DNA of 64,000 nt, taken from positions 189,878,257 through 189,942,256 of the forward strand of contig CM042685.1 of assembly GCA_023614405.1 (NCBI GenBank). Reading direction: 5' to 3'. Positions 37,425 through 47,887 of the stretch are shown in pieces; position 1 is the first letter of the stretch, and each line of letters begins with the position of its first letter. Source of the DNA: Avena insularis (Eukaryota > Streptophyta > Magnoliopsida > Poales > Poaceae). The notes below the pieces were generated by a model. It worked only from the letters and a program-made list of their open reading frames with translations. It did no database searches and was not told the origin of the DNA. A program made the position numbers and the translations under genes.

Positions 37425-38334
37425 CGCGCTCGCCGTGCCTTCTCAATCTCCTTGAGAGTGTAGCAGTCGGCGGTCGTGTGCGTGGCGGGCTTCCCTTCCC
37501 TGCTGTGAAACGCACAAGGTTGGTTAAGGAGGGCCGCGGGGTCGAACCTTGGTTTCGCCTTGTAGTTGCCGCCGTCTCGGCGTTGCCCTCCGACGCGGCG
37601 GAAGCTCTTGGGCTCGCGCTGCGCGTGCCCGGCGTTGGCGACGAAGTCGACTCGCCCGTCATTGCGACGCTTGCCGGTGAGGCGAGTGTTGCTGTAGCGT
37701 AGGTCGGACCGTCGTCCGTTGTCGTTGCCGCTCGTGCGGCGTTGGCCTCCCGACTCGTCGTCGGTTTCTTGGTTTGTATCCTCCTCCGCGTATCTTTTGG
37801 CGATCTCGAGGAGGTCCGGTATGTTGTCGAGTGTGCGAGAATGTCGCTTGAGCTTGGCGACCAAGGGCTCATAGCGGCACGAGGTCTTGAAGCAATGGAT
37901 CGCGGTGTCCGGGTGGATGCCGACCGCGTTGTACCATAGTTCTTGCCACCGCTGGACCCGATTCTTGGTCGACTCGCGAGGTCCTGGGACGATCGTTCCA
38001 GGTCCTCGATGGTGGTGGCACGGGTGTAGGAGCACTCGAAGTGCCTGACGAAGGCATCTCGCATCTCTTCCCAGGAGTCGATGCTATCCCGCGGAAGGGT
38101 GTTGATCCACTTCCTGCACGTTCCTTCCATCATCAGGGAGAGGTAGCGGGCGGCTAGCAGGTCGGTGTGGCCAGCTATTCCTATCGCCATGAGGTATGTG
38201 TCCAGCCACACGGAGGGGTCGTACGAAGGGTCGTACTTCTCTATTTCCTTCGGCGCCTTGAAGTTCGCCGGGTACTTTTCGCCTCGGATCATCGGTCCGA
38301 AGCACCTGGGCCCGAGTCGGCTTAGTGACCCCAT
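37142..38334 (-). pseudogene. Gypsy gag (Retrotrans_gag domain), frameshifted
   Basis: The N-terminal part at 38334-38000 shows the Retrotrans_gag pattern: YPANFKAPKEIEKYDPSYDP, then ARYLSLMMEGTCRKWINTLP and WEEMRDAFVRHFE. The C-terminal part is in another frame at 38035-37142: HPDTAIHCFKTSCRYEPLVAKL, LLEIAKRYAEEDT, and a cysteine/histidine region CAFHSREGKPATHTTADCY that resembles a degenerate zinc knuckle. Gag would form the virus-like particle. The frame break is near 38000. Confidence 0.85.
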
Positions 38335-38416
38335 CGGCTCGCCGTCGCGGCGATTGGTTAGGGTGTGTCGCAGGTCGTCGGGCTGGCCGTTGGCGGCGAC
38401 GAAGTTGGTCGCTGGC

Positions 38417-39950
38417 CTAGGGTCGTTGGTGGAGAGTGCCGCGTTCGCGGGTCGGTGTTGGAGCTACAGTGGTTCGGGTGGCGGGCATTTGAGGGTGTTT
38501 GCCGCCAATGGGCGGCCGCTTGAGGCTGCTCTGCTGCCCGAAGAACGCGAGTACACCCGACCCTGCGAGTCGGCACCTGCATTTTGCTGCTCGACCGCCT
38601 TTGTGAGCAGGGCCCTGACGTACTGGATCTGTAGGGCGCCGTCGCCGGTGGCCGTGATGTTGTCGGCCGCTGCTCGGCCCACCACGAGGTTGTCCATCGG
38701 GGTGGAGAACAGTGGTAGGCCGTTCGCGTCTCGCTCTCGTGAGGAGACCACTATCCGCGGCTGATCCCTGGGGGGTGTGCGGTTGGGTGGAGGTGGGGCG
38801 CCCATCGCCGTCGACCCTGGTGGGGGCCGGGCGCTTCCTCACCCGACCCTGCGAGTCGGTGCCTGCATTTTGCTGCTTGACCGCCTTTGTGACAAGGGCC
38901 CTGACGTACTGGATCTGTAGGGCGCCGTCGCCGGTGGCCGTGATGTTGTCGGCCGCTGCTCGGCCCGCCACGAGGTTGTCCATCGGGGTGGAGAATAGTG
39001 GTAGGCCGTTCGCGTCTCGCTCTCGTGAGGAGACCACTATCCGCGGCTGATCCCTGGGGGGTGTGCGGTTGGGTGGAGGTAGGGCGCCCATCGCCATCGA
39101 CCCTGGTGGGGGCCAGGCGCTTCCTCCTGGTGGCGCGTTTTCGCAGATCGCGCGTTCGGCCACGCGGGCCGGGTCGTTCTCGTCGTCGAAGTTCAGGACG
39201 CGCCCCTGGACAGTGGGGTTCAGGCGCGACCTGATTCGCTGCTGGTGGTAGCGCGACAGCTCCTGCACCGTCACCTGCTCGAGGCAAAAAAATTCGCGCT
39301 CGGCTTGCTCCTTGCGGACTGCCTCCGCCAGATTCAGGCGGAGTTCCTCGACCTCTGTTGCCGTGGCGTTAGGAGGGATTGGGGTGGAGAATGGATCTTC
39401 TGGCGGATCGGTGCCAGTCGCCATGTAGGCCGCGGCGTGGCGACCGGTCCCGTCGCGGAGATCGGCGGAATTTTCTGACCTAGAGTTGAAGTCGAAGATC
39501 CCAAGGATGGAAGGATCCTCGAAGTCTCCCATGTTGGAGACCTGGGTGATGGAGCCCGCGGGTGAAGCCGCGGTGATGGATCCGGCGGGTGACGCTGGGG
39601 TCGCCGAGTCGGCGTCGTCGTTGAGGGCCGCGTTTTCCGCGGCCACGGAGTTTTCGGCCACGTCGCTGTGGGCCGAGTTGTACTCGGAGGCGAGGCGATG
39701 GATTGTGCGGACCTGGCTCTCGGAGAGCCGGTCGCGTGGCGGCGACTCGCGGATGCGAGCCGAGTCCTCCGAGAGGATGACGTCGGTGAGGCCGACGAAG
39801 AGGCTGATCGTGCCGACCGGCAAGATCATCTTTGGCGTGATGGTCGCGCCGCGCCGACGTAGCTGCTCGGCAAGATCTGGAGCATCTCGCCGATCGCTAT
39901 CGTGCGGCCGGTGGCGACCGACTCGTTGATGGGCAGATTGGATCTTGCCG
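38417..39950 (-). pseudogene. Gypsy leader/gag N-terminal region with tandem duplication
   Basis: A 556-codon open frame spans this region but is read out of phase in part. The segment with ATEVEELRLNLAEAVRKEQA, QVTVQELSRYHQQRIRSRLN and VSSRERDANGLPLFSTPMDN looks like the natural frame. Because the tandem copy is 286 bp (not a multiple of three), the second copy is read in a different phase. I recognise no domain beyond the coiled-coil-like Glu/Arg-rich stretch. It may be the N-terminal extension of gag in this family. Confidence 0.6.
38555..39126. repeat. 286-bp direct tandem duplication
   Basis: ACCCGACCCTGCGAGTCGG starts at 38555 and again at 38841. The two units match closely to about 39126, with only scattered base changes (for example CACC/CGCC and AACAG/AATAG). 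Confidence 0.9.
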
Positions 39951-39960
39951 CAGAACACCA

Positions 39961-39984
39961 GCCAGGCCCCACGGTGGGCGCTAC
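39961..39984 (-). promoter_or_regulatory. Probable primer binding site of the first Gypsy element
   Basis: On the minus strand the sequence just inside the 5' LTR reads TAGCGCCCACCGTGGGG, the position and general form of primer sites in grass Tat-like Gypsy elements. The matching tRNA was not determined. Confidence 0.55.
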
Positions 39985-40475
39985 TGTCGTGGGAATGGTC
40001 ACGGCAGATGCTGCAATCGGCAGCGAGTAGTAGAACGAAGGGCAAGGGCGGCCAGCCATCTGCGGTGCGAGATGAGGGCGGAGACACAGGGTTTTACCCA
40101 GGTTCGGCCCCCCGGAGGGTAAAGACCTACTCCTGCTAGATTGTATTAAGATGGAGGTACAACGGGGCGAGCTCGACGGCTAGGCGGCGAGTCGCTTGGG
40201 TGTATGCTGGAACGTGCCTCTACACGCCCTGTAGGGAGGTTTATATAGACTCACCTCCCCCTAGGGTTTACATATCTCAACCGAATCAGTTAAGGCTTCT
40301 GTACTCATTTAACCTAATCCGACTGGGCCTATCTACTCTCCTAGGCCTTCAGCTTCCAGTCGCTTGGACTCGCGCCAGGTCTCGATCCAGTCGCCGTCTT
40401 GCAGGCCCACTCGCCAGTTCCTGGGCCAGTCAAAAACGTCCTGCTTGGTATACCCCGGTAGGCATATCCCCATCA
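39985..40475 (-). repeat. 5' LTR of the first Gypsy element
   Basis: 491 bp from TGTCGTGGGAATGGTCACGG to TATCCCCATCA. Partner of 15175-15643. Confidence 0.88.
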
Positions 40476-41679
40476 GACGAGATGCTTGTCGTGGTCCGCC
40501 ACACCCTCGAGGCCTTGAGACCACCGAAGACGGAGCAGACCGGCAGCATCGCCGGCGGTAGTAACCCTAGATGGGTTTTACGCTGCCTCATAGTCGCCTG
40601 CTCCGCGTAGGTACCGGTTTGGTCTGTGGTGCCTGCATCCTGAACTATTTAATCCTAGTGCATGTTAAACCCTGGAGCTGATTAATCGAGTTGATCAATG
40701 CGACATAGGCAAGTTTTTTTAAAATAAACCCTGCATAATTATCTATTCCAACTCAGGTAGTCTCAAACTCTCTTAGGTTGTCTCGACGAGCACCACAGGC
40801 ACCATCACCATCGAGCAACTAGCCCGCCTCGGGGTCACGATGAAGCCCAACGCGAAGAGGACGACGAGGAGCGCAAGCACATCGGAGTCCAAGCCGCACG
40901 CCGTAGACCGAGTCCAAGTCGCCCCCGCATGTGCGATAACCCCCTACAACGAGGGATGAGGTGTTGGCCAGGTCCGCCTGCGCAGTGCTATGGTCCAACA
41001 CGTTCGAAAGAGGGGAGCAAGGGGAACATATTGGTGTCGGTGCTGCTATTTATTAGCCACCGGAGCCCTTCCAGCGGCATGGTCAAGCGGCGGTGGACGA
41101 TGGCGCACGATGGAAGCGAGTTAAAGGAAGAAAGGGAGAGAGAACAGAGAGGTGCAAGAGTAATAGAAGCTCACGAGGATCACGATGGGAGGGTCAGTTA
41201 GTTTGGTGAAGCCAGGGGCGAAGGAAACAATGACAATTAGAAAGTGGAGAGGACGCGGACTGTGGCGCCGATTGGGAAAGCTCCGCATCGATTTTGTTGG
41301 CGAGGAAGCTCATGATGGCGAGGCAAAGCTAGGAAAGTTCGAGGATGGCCGTAACAACGGCGTTTCGAGATGGCCGGTGCTAGTGTTTTAGGCACGCCAC
41401 GATAGAGCGAGTGGAAGGAAGAAGGAGGGCTAGGGCTTATCCATGGCAGCTCTAGGGGTCCACGGTGGGGACGGCAGCGAGGATCCTCATGCGCGGCGAC
41501 CGGTGCCAACAACCTACTTGGGCATTTGGAGTAGGAAGACACATGCTATATTGGGGACGAAAATAAATATGATACCAGGGTCCCACTGTCAGTGAGAGTA
41601 GACTCTAATCCTAGCCAGGATCTTTGCTTTTCGAGTATGTCAAACAAGTCTAGGGTTTAATTTAGACCAGAATTAAATA
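40476..41679. other. Intergenic, no supported gene
   Basis: Sequence that was joined to 14897-15174 before the Gypsy insertion. Open frames up to 136 codons on both strands lack domains. I see no terminal repeats or splice-consistent gene model. Confidence 0.5.
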
Positions 41680-41936
41680 CTCTCTCCGTTTTTTATTACT
41701 TCGCGTTTTTGGATTTTATTAAGTCAAACTTTTTCAACTTTGACCAAAAATATAGGATAATATATAAACATTCATTATTCTAAATATACATATTATGAAA
41801 ATATAACTTACAAAGATTTCAATACTATAAGTTTTATAACATAGATATTTTTATTTTTTCTAAATATTTGGTCAAACTTTAAAAAGTTTGACTTTGACTA
41901 AACCCCAGAATGCGATCTAATTGTGAACGGAGAGAG
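41680..41936. mobile_element. Stowaway-type MITE (257 bp)
   Basis: The ends CTCTCTCCGTT and AACGGAGAGAG are inverted repeats, flanked by the dinucleotide TA on each side (41678-41679, 41937-41938), the Tc1/Mariner target. Further inverted matches such as AGTCAAACTTTTT and AAAAAGTTTGACTT make the whole element fold into a hairpin. AT-rich, no coding. Confidence 0.92.
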
Positions 41937-42298
41937 TAGTTTAGTTGCAAAGGACATGGATTTCGATGTCGAGGTTTAAACCGCCGAAACTCTATAAGTT
42001 GAAGGTTGAAAATAGTTTTTTCTCTTTTGAACCTTTACCAGGCGGGTTACCGGCCGTGGGGGGAATCTGGGTTTTAAAAAAAATTGAACTGGGAGTAGAG
42101 TCGGAAAGGATCTCGGACGGAATGTGCCTAAAAGTGGAGGAGTAGTTCCCTAAAAAAAAATGGAGGAGTAGATCCCTTCGGGTAGCTTGCTGTACGTCCA
42201 GGTGCTTTGGAGCCAACCGGGAACTGTTGGATCGGCGCCTGTCCAGGCTTTTGCTTGCTTGGGTCAGTCATGCCGATGCCGTCACATCAATCGTGTGT
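41937..42298. other. Intergenic, no supported gene
   Basis: Short spacer between the Stowaway MITE and the Mutator element. An internal near-repeat AGTGGAGGAGTAG/AATGGAGGAGTAG is at about 42133 and 42160. No gene seen. Confidence 0.5.
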
Positions 42299-42307
42299 GA
42301 TTGATGG

Positions 42308-42652
42308 AACAGAATGAACAAAAATAACTCAAACTCAAAAAGGATTTCACAAAATGATCTATCTGAAAATCTATTTTTCTGGACTAACTCTTTGGTTAGG
42401 GTCCAACAGCTATGCGCTACACTCTACAGTGTAGCGCCTTCAGCTAGGCGCTATGTCTCCTGCCAGCGTGGTACCGTCTGGCACCTCCCTGGTCCCACCC
42501 GCCGTGTGACGCCCAGGAGCTATGCCCAGGGTGTAGCGCCTATCTGATAGGCGCTACACATTAAAGTGTAGCACCTAGCAGATAGGCGCTACACTCTGAG
42601 ACTTAAGCTGTCGCGCCAGCCCCCCTCCCCACCCCTCCCCATTCACTCCCAG
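42308..42652 (+). repeat. Left terminal inverted repeat of the MULE
   Basis: Begins AACAGAATGAACAAAAATAA and ends ATTCACTCCCAG; complement of 46568-46924 with many substitutions. It contains three hairpins built on TAGCGCC...GGCGCTA. One is perfect: GTGTAGCGCCTATC, one T, then GATAGGCGCTACAC at 42531-42559. Confidence 0.9.
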
Positions 42653-43084
42653 GCAGATAGAAGAACAGACAGAGGGAGGACGGCGGTTCCTCCTTCCCTC
42701 CCTCTCAAATCCCTACCTCAAATCCAACAGATCTGAGGGATTTCACAGTGGATTAGCTTCCCCATCCCTCCCTCAAGGTAATCCCCTCCTTTCCCCTCTC
42801 TTTCATCCAATGAATCTTGCACATTATCCTCAAACCCTAGATCTAGTTGGATTCATAATATGGACTATTTGTGCATGTTTTTAGTTACTTGGTAGTTATA
42901 AATTAGTTGTATTTGATGGGGAATGAAAGTGTGTTGTTGATTTGCATTGTATATGATGGTTGTATATGGATTTGTATGGATGTTTGAATAATATGCTACC
43001 ATATTCTTTGTAGTTTATTGTATAAATTCAAACAATGGCCACATACCACACACATTTTATTGATGTTTTGAATATATATGTAGG

Positions 43085-45040
43085 ATGGTGTGGCTACTTG
43101 AGGATTACTATGATCATCAACACCGGACATACTTGATGGCGGAGAAGCATATGGTAATAAAACCATGGTTGAACTTCTTTGCTTTTATTTTTTATTGATT
43201 CAATTGTGTTGGAAAAACCATAATGTTCGATCTTGTATGTATGCAAAGGCTTCGTCCCCTCAAGATTCGGTCTCATGGCGCGTCTTCGAATGACATGCCG
43301 TACGACGAGCGGTACACCAAGTACATCAAGCGGCTAGGCCTCCTCCCTTTCATCACGCTTGTGAGCCGGTCGACGCCGAACCTCAACGCGGCTTCTATCA
43401 CCGCACTTGTCGACCGGTGGAGGCCGGAGACGCAACTTTCCACCTCCGGACCGGCGAGATCACTCCTACTCTTCAGGATGTTTCCATGATCTTTGGACTT
43501 CCTATCGCGGGAGAGCCTCTCTGTATGAGCACAAATTCCGATGGGTGGCGCAATGCAATGCAGCTACTTATTGGCATGGCTCCTGAAGAACTTGAAGATA
43601 AGAGCAAAGATAGAGTCCTAGCAGGCGCGACATATGCGTGGATCGTGGAGAACTTTAGGGAATGCCCGAACCCCGCCGAGGTTGAGGTGATCGAGACACA
43701 TGCTCGTGTGTACGTGTGGTATGTCCTTTCTAGGACTCTGTTTGCTGACAGCGGAGGTAGGACCGCTCAGTGGATGTGGCTCAAGGCACTAGCAAACTGG
43801 GATAGCAATATCAGCTAGGGTTCGGCGGCTCTTGCCTACTTGTACCGGCAGGTAATCACCTGTGCACTCTATATTCATTTGTATATGTCGAATCCACACA
43901 TATGCTATACTGACCTCGTTTTTGTTCACTTGTAGTTGGACGATGCCTGTCGTAGGGCAGGCGAAAATGCCGGAATAGGTGGTGCTATGGTTCTTCTCTT
44001 GATATGGAGCTGGGAACGCTTACCAGTTGGGTGTCCCAAAGAGGTGGGCCACCATCCTTGGCCAGAGTATAATAGAAACCCTCTACGCCTCCCGACTTGG
44101 GCTTACAAGTGGGACGTGGTATCGGAGATGACAAGCGATGTTGATGCCATGTACCTCAAGTACACGAACGAGTTTGATGCGATTACGCCCGAGCGGGTAG
44201 ATGTTTATCTATACGTTACTATCCATAATATTTACTTCACGAGTCAAAATTGATACCAAACATGTTCTTGTGATATGTTGCAGGTGGAGTGGGAGCCTTA
44301 TGGTTGTGGGGACGAGTTTGGTATTGCTCCCGGGTTTGATATTAACCCGAAGTGCTTGGAGGAACAATCTCTCTGGCTCATGTGCTGCCCATTGATTTGC
44401 AATTGGGCGGTTGAGTTTCATATTCCACAACGGGTGATGAGGCAGTTCGGGTTGTTTCAGTGCAACCCTCCCGTGTGGAAGGACACCGACAAGGAGCTTT
44501 ATCGGTTAGTTAGCATGAGAACTTGTGCTCAATTGCTTTGGATGGTACTAACATGGTTCTTTGTTGTTGTTCAGGTTGATGAGAAGAAGCGAGAAAGATC
44601 AAGAATTGTGATCACCATCATAGGAGGCACGTCATGGAGTTCCTCATTTACATGGAGAATGCTTTCGACGGAATGGAATAGTGGAAGAGCACATTGCCCA
44701 GTTGCATTTAACAACTACATCCATTGGTTTCTTGGTAGTACCCGTGTCTCCATTTGCCCGCCGTCCTATGAGGAAGAAATATTGGACGAGCCAGTCCAGT
44801 TCGATGACCTTGCCTACACTCAGTACAACCGACAGGTCAGGGAGGGGACCGACATCCCGCTTTCTTCCTCACTCAACTTTGCGGTAAAGTTATCGTTGCC
44901 TTCGCATTACTTTCCTTGCACTCTCATCTCTTTCTTGCCTAACATGTTCTTGTTCTTGACTCTGTAGAGAACGGAGGTAAAGAAATATGCCGACGATGCC
45001 GAGGCGATTCTTTTTTCTGCCCCTAAGGGGAAAAGGGGAG
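43085..45040 (+). pseudogene. Plant mobile domain (aminotransferase-like, PMD) gene in the MULE
   Basis: Probable first exon 43085-43153 (MVWLLEDYYDHQHRTYLM, donor GTAATA). The next exon from about 43247 carries the PMD hallmark: GLLPFITLVSR, then ITALVDRWRPET, a frameshift near 43435, then TFHLRTGEITPTLQDVSMIFGLPI. It goes on to GATYAWIVENFRECP and YVWYVLSRTLF and hits a TAG at 43816-43818 where a Trp is expected. Later exons near 43936-44200 (GGAMVLLLIWSWERLPVGCP; WAYKWDVV) and 44284-44570 (EWEPYGC ... FHIPQRVMRQFGLFQ) are recognisable, then decayed sequence to about 45040. PMD proteins occur both in genes such as MAIN/MAIL and in transposons. The role in the element is unknown. Confidence 0.85.
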
Positions 45041-45058
45041 AAGGCATGATACGAAACT

Positions 45059-45145
45059 TCCCTTGAATGGTCTAGCACGCACATGTGAGTTGATACGCAA
45101 CTAGATATGTGCCAATCGGGACCTCCCTTGAATGGTCTAGCACGC
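45059..45145. repeat. 64-bp-spaced duplication at the broken end of mudrA
   Basis: CCTTGAATGGTCTAGCACGC occurs at about 45061 and again at about 45125, at the place where similarity to MuDR transposase ends. This is a footprint of the rearrangement that removed the rest of the gene. Confidence 0.7.
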
Positions 45146-46109
45146 ATAATCCAAGGACATCCTTCCGCCTCGCACTTCACCGTGTAACGCTTCTTGATAT
45201 TCGAGTGCACGACCGTGTAAGGACGATGATGCTTCACCGAGAAGTCCTTTATCCATTGCTTAAATTCCAACAAGATCTTAAACCTTGATCCTTTGCAAAA
45301 GCCATTATTCACTTCATTGCCATCCCGGTAAGAACTTGTCCTTGGTCCAAGCACTATGCCTTTTCCACCATCAACCGTGGCTTCATCCGTGAGACTAAGA
45401 TCACGAAACAAAGGCACCCGATGGTCCCGCCCTAATACGGTATGTTGGATTTCGGCCTCTCTAGCCGTGAACCCCTCCTCGTCAACTTCTTCTTCGGGAC
45501 CATCATCATCCGAGTCCGAAGCATAGCCTCGAGAATACGGGAGTTCACGGTCCACGTCATATATTTATCCAAATCACCAACATTGTTGTCATGGAGTTCA
45601 ACATCATCATCATCTTCACCCTCACAATCATCATTGTCCTCTTCCAACACTTCGTCTTGGTGTCTTGAAATCGGGCTCAATGTTTGGCTCAAAGGAGGTT
45701 CAATCCATAGTTCTTGCTCCACGGGTGGAGGACTCCTACTATCCAATGGGGAAGCATGACGGTTCAAGTCCAAAGGCAATGAGCTATCAACCTTGTTGGT
45801 GGAAAATAGCTCAAGAGCCTTGTCTAGTGATTCGGACACCGCCTCCTTGTATACAAGCCAACAAGCCTCGGAGAAGATACGCTTGGTCTTCCAACGGATA
45901 TGCATTCCAAAACCCACATTATGTCTTCCTTCCAACTCAACAACATCACATGGGTCCATCCATTTCAATTCAATCCTCACTTGCTCCAAGACCTCGGCAT
46001 AGGTGGGACTACGCTCAAACACAATATCTAGCTCATCCGGGTCTGGTTCTATGTTGCCTTTCAAAAAGACATCCTTGTCCACATGATGAACATGAACAAT
46101 TCTTGCCAT
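45080..46109 (-). pseudogene. mudrA-type transposase, N-terminal fragment
   Basis: Starts at ATG 46109 (MARIVHVHHVDKDVFLKGNI); an upstream in-frame ATG lies at 46136. It continues through an acidic region (EVLEEDNDDCEGEDDDDVE). After a frameshift near 45550 the frame 45555 downward gives RGYASDSDDDGPEEEVDEEG and then the MuDR DNA-binding domain (FKQWIKDFSVKHHRPYTVV, KKRYTVKCEAEGCPW). The sequence stops matching just after ISSCVSTHMC near 45080. The DDE catalytic domain and the SWIM zinc finger are absent, so no working transposase is encoded. Confidence 0.88.
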
Positions 46110-46567
46110 CCCTAACACATAGGAGAATATGTTCATTAACTAACCATGACAAGATAAACAAAACTATACTAGACACATTACCAAACCATAAAGCTAACAA
46201 GAACACCCTATCTTACATAAGACAACCCTAACCCTAACCCTAGCCATAACATTCCAATATACCTAACAATGTCATTTCAACAACCCTAAACCTAACTAAA
46301 TGCTTCATACACATCTTTATAACCAACATTGGCCAATAAATCTAACAAATTTCCAAACATTTCTCTCCAAATCAAATTTCTAGGGTTTCAAGCCAAGTCC
46401 AACCAAAATGAAAGATTTCAAGAGGTCAAAACGGAGGGGAATGAGGGAGGGTACCTCTAGCAGCTGGGGAGAGGCACAAATCCACCAAATAAAGCTTCCA
46501 ATGTGAGAGATTTGAGGGGGAGGGGAGAAGGGGGCACCTCCTTGCTGTTCTTCTTGCTTGGGTCGAG

Positions 46568-46924
46568 CTGGGAGTGAATGGGGAGGGGTGGGGAGGGGGG
46601 CTGGTGCGACAGCTTAAGTCCCAGAGTGTAGTGCCTATCTGCTAGGCGCTAATGTGTAGCGCCTATCAGACAGGCGCTACACCCTGGGCATAGCGCCTGG
46701 GCGTTACTCGCCCCAGGCATAGCGCCTGGGCGTGACACGGCCGGGTGGGGCCAGGGAGGGGCCAGGCGGTGCCACGCTGGCAGAGGGCATAGCGCCTAGA
46801 TGAAAGGCAGTGTAGCGCCTAGCTATTAGGCGCTACCCAAAGGGTTAATGCCAGGGAAATAGTTTTCCAAATGGGTCATTTTATGAAATCCTGTTAAGTT
46901 TGGATTATTTTTGTCCATTCTGCC
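46568..46924 (-). repeat. Right terminal inverted repeat of the MULE
   Basis: Inverse of 42308-42652. It contains three hairpins of the TAGCGCC...GGCGCTA kind, at about 46626, 46654 and 46810. Confidence 0.9.
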
Positions 46925-46933
46925 GACTGATGG

Positions 46934-47887
46934 ATCATTCGCGTCGTGTCGCCCTTCTCTTGCCTTGAATCCCTGGGAAGCAGCTTTACTATTACAGAAA
47001 TAATACTATCGCGGTACCTACATATAGACGATTCTGGGATTTGCTTTTTGCCTAGTCTTTTCAAAAATATATACTCCCGATTTTGCCTAGATTCGTGCAT
47101 ATGTTAGTATTAGACAGTTCTAGCGTATAATATATGTGAATATAGACTAATCCAAGTCACTTATTTCAGGACGGAATGAGTACAAGCTTATAATTTGAGA
47201 CATGTGTCTAATTTCAAACCCTTTATTTTTCGCAAAAAAAAATTCCAAACCCTTCATCACTATATATTAGAGCATTGCACCGGCGTGACCCAAAATCCCC
47301 GATAGGCCTATGGGGTTTCGTAGCGAAAATGGGTTTTCGTCGGCGACTCCCAATCAGCGATGTTACATTTTGGAGCCCAGTAGCTGACACGCCCACGCCG
47401 GCCTGTACCCACAAGGGATGTCTTAGGAAGGCCGGCAATCCAAACCACGTCGAATTTTGCCGCGGAGCCCTCTCAGGCGTGTGCAGCGTATAGAAGGAGC
47501 TAAGAAAAGCGAAGACATGAGTCTAAGAATTCCAACTCTTCTCCAGTGTTTAGAACCGACAGGGTCCACCCAAAAGAAAAGAAGAAAAGCAGACTGCTAC
47601 CCATTAACTAGTGGGCCCTCCTGCCAATTGATTCTTTTAGACATGAGTCTAGCACTAGACTCACCTTGAAAAATCTTTTTGTTAGCACCACCTACTTCAT
47701 AGTTTAGACCTATGTCTAAGACTTCTTAGACTCAATATTTTCAGCCAAACACGCCCATTTTCCCAACCCTCTATCTCAGCCCATTTCGCCTCTCACCCCT
47801 GCTACATCTCCATTGCCGCTGACGATGTCGTCTCTCTATGCTTGCCTCCCACCCGCCTGCCTCCCAGGTTTCAAACGTGTCCTATAA
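46934..47887. other. Intergenic with a possible decayed Stowaway fragment
   Basis: No gene seen. At about 47070-47180 a TACTCCC start and a CAGGACGGAATGAGTAC end resemble a worn Stowaway MITE (CTCCCTCCGTCC-type ends), but only part of the repeat can be matched. Around 47515-47735 GACATGAGTCTA and related motifs recur in both orientations, without clear element ends. Confidence 0.4.

Larger units (their letters stand above)
15175..40475 (-). mobile_element. Ty3/Gypsy (Tat-like) element with antisense gene; two younger elements nested inside
   Basis: Matching LTRs lie at 15175-15643 and 39985-40475. Removing the nested insertions (17520-21956 and 23189-31818 with their target copies) leaves about 12.2 kb. 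Read on the minus strand the order is LTR, gag, protease, RT, RNase H, integrase, then a long spacer whose plus strand encodes an intron-bearing accessory gene, then LTR. This is the known layout of Tat-lineage Gypsy elements with antisense ORFs. Flanking pentamers are AACGA and GACGA, four of five the same. Many frame breaks show it is inactive. The family could be close to Triticeae Fatima-type elements, but I cannot confirm a name. Confidence 0.85.
42308..46924. mobile_element. Mutator-like element (MULE) carrying a plant mobile domain gene and a truncated mudrA
   Basis: Long inverted repeats (42308-42652 and 46568-46924) and 9-bp flanks GATTGATGG (42299-42307) and GACTGATGG (46925-46933), eight of nine the same, give the Mutator hallmark. 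The interior holds two convergent gene remnants: a plus-strand plant mobile domain (PMD) gene and a minus-strand MuDR-type transposase N-terminus without catalytic domain. The element is 4617 bp and now non-autonomous. Confidence 0.92.

Noticed and set aside
36732..37463. 243-codon plus-strand frame
   Set aside because: It is the mirror of the Gypsy protease/gag coding region on the minus strand; the minus strand has the recognisable motifs.
40929..41542. Open frames up to 101 codons that might be a gene interrupted by the Gypsy insertion
   Set aside because: No domain in any phase, and the two flanks (14897-15174 and 40476 onward) do not join into a convincing exon.
45665..46231. 188-codon plus-strand frame
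   Set aside because: Opposite strand of the mudrA fragment; no motif of its own.
47070..47180. Second Stowaway MITE
   Set aside because: Only one end matches the expected consensus; kept as a possible fragment only.
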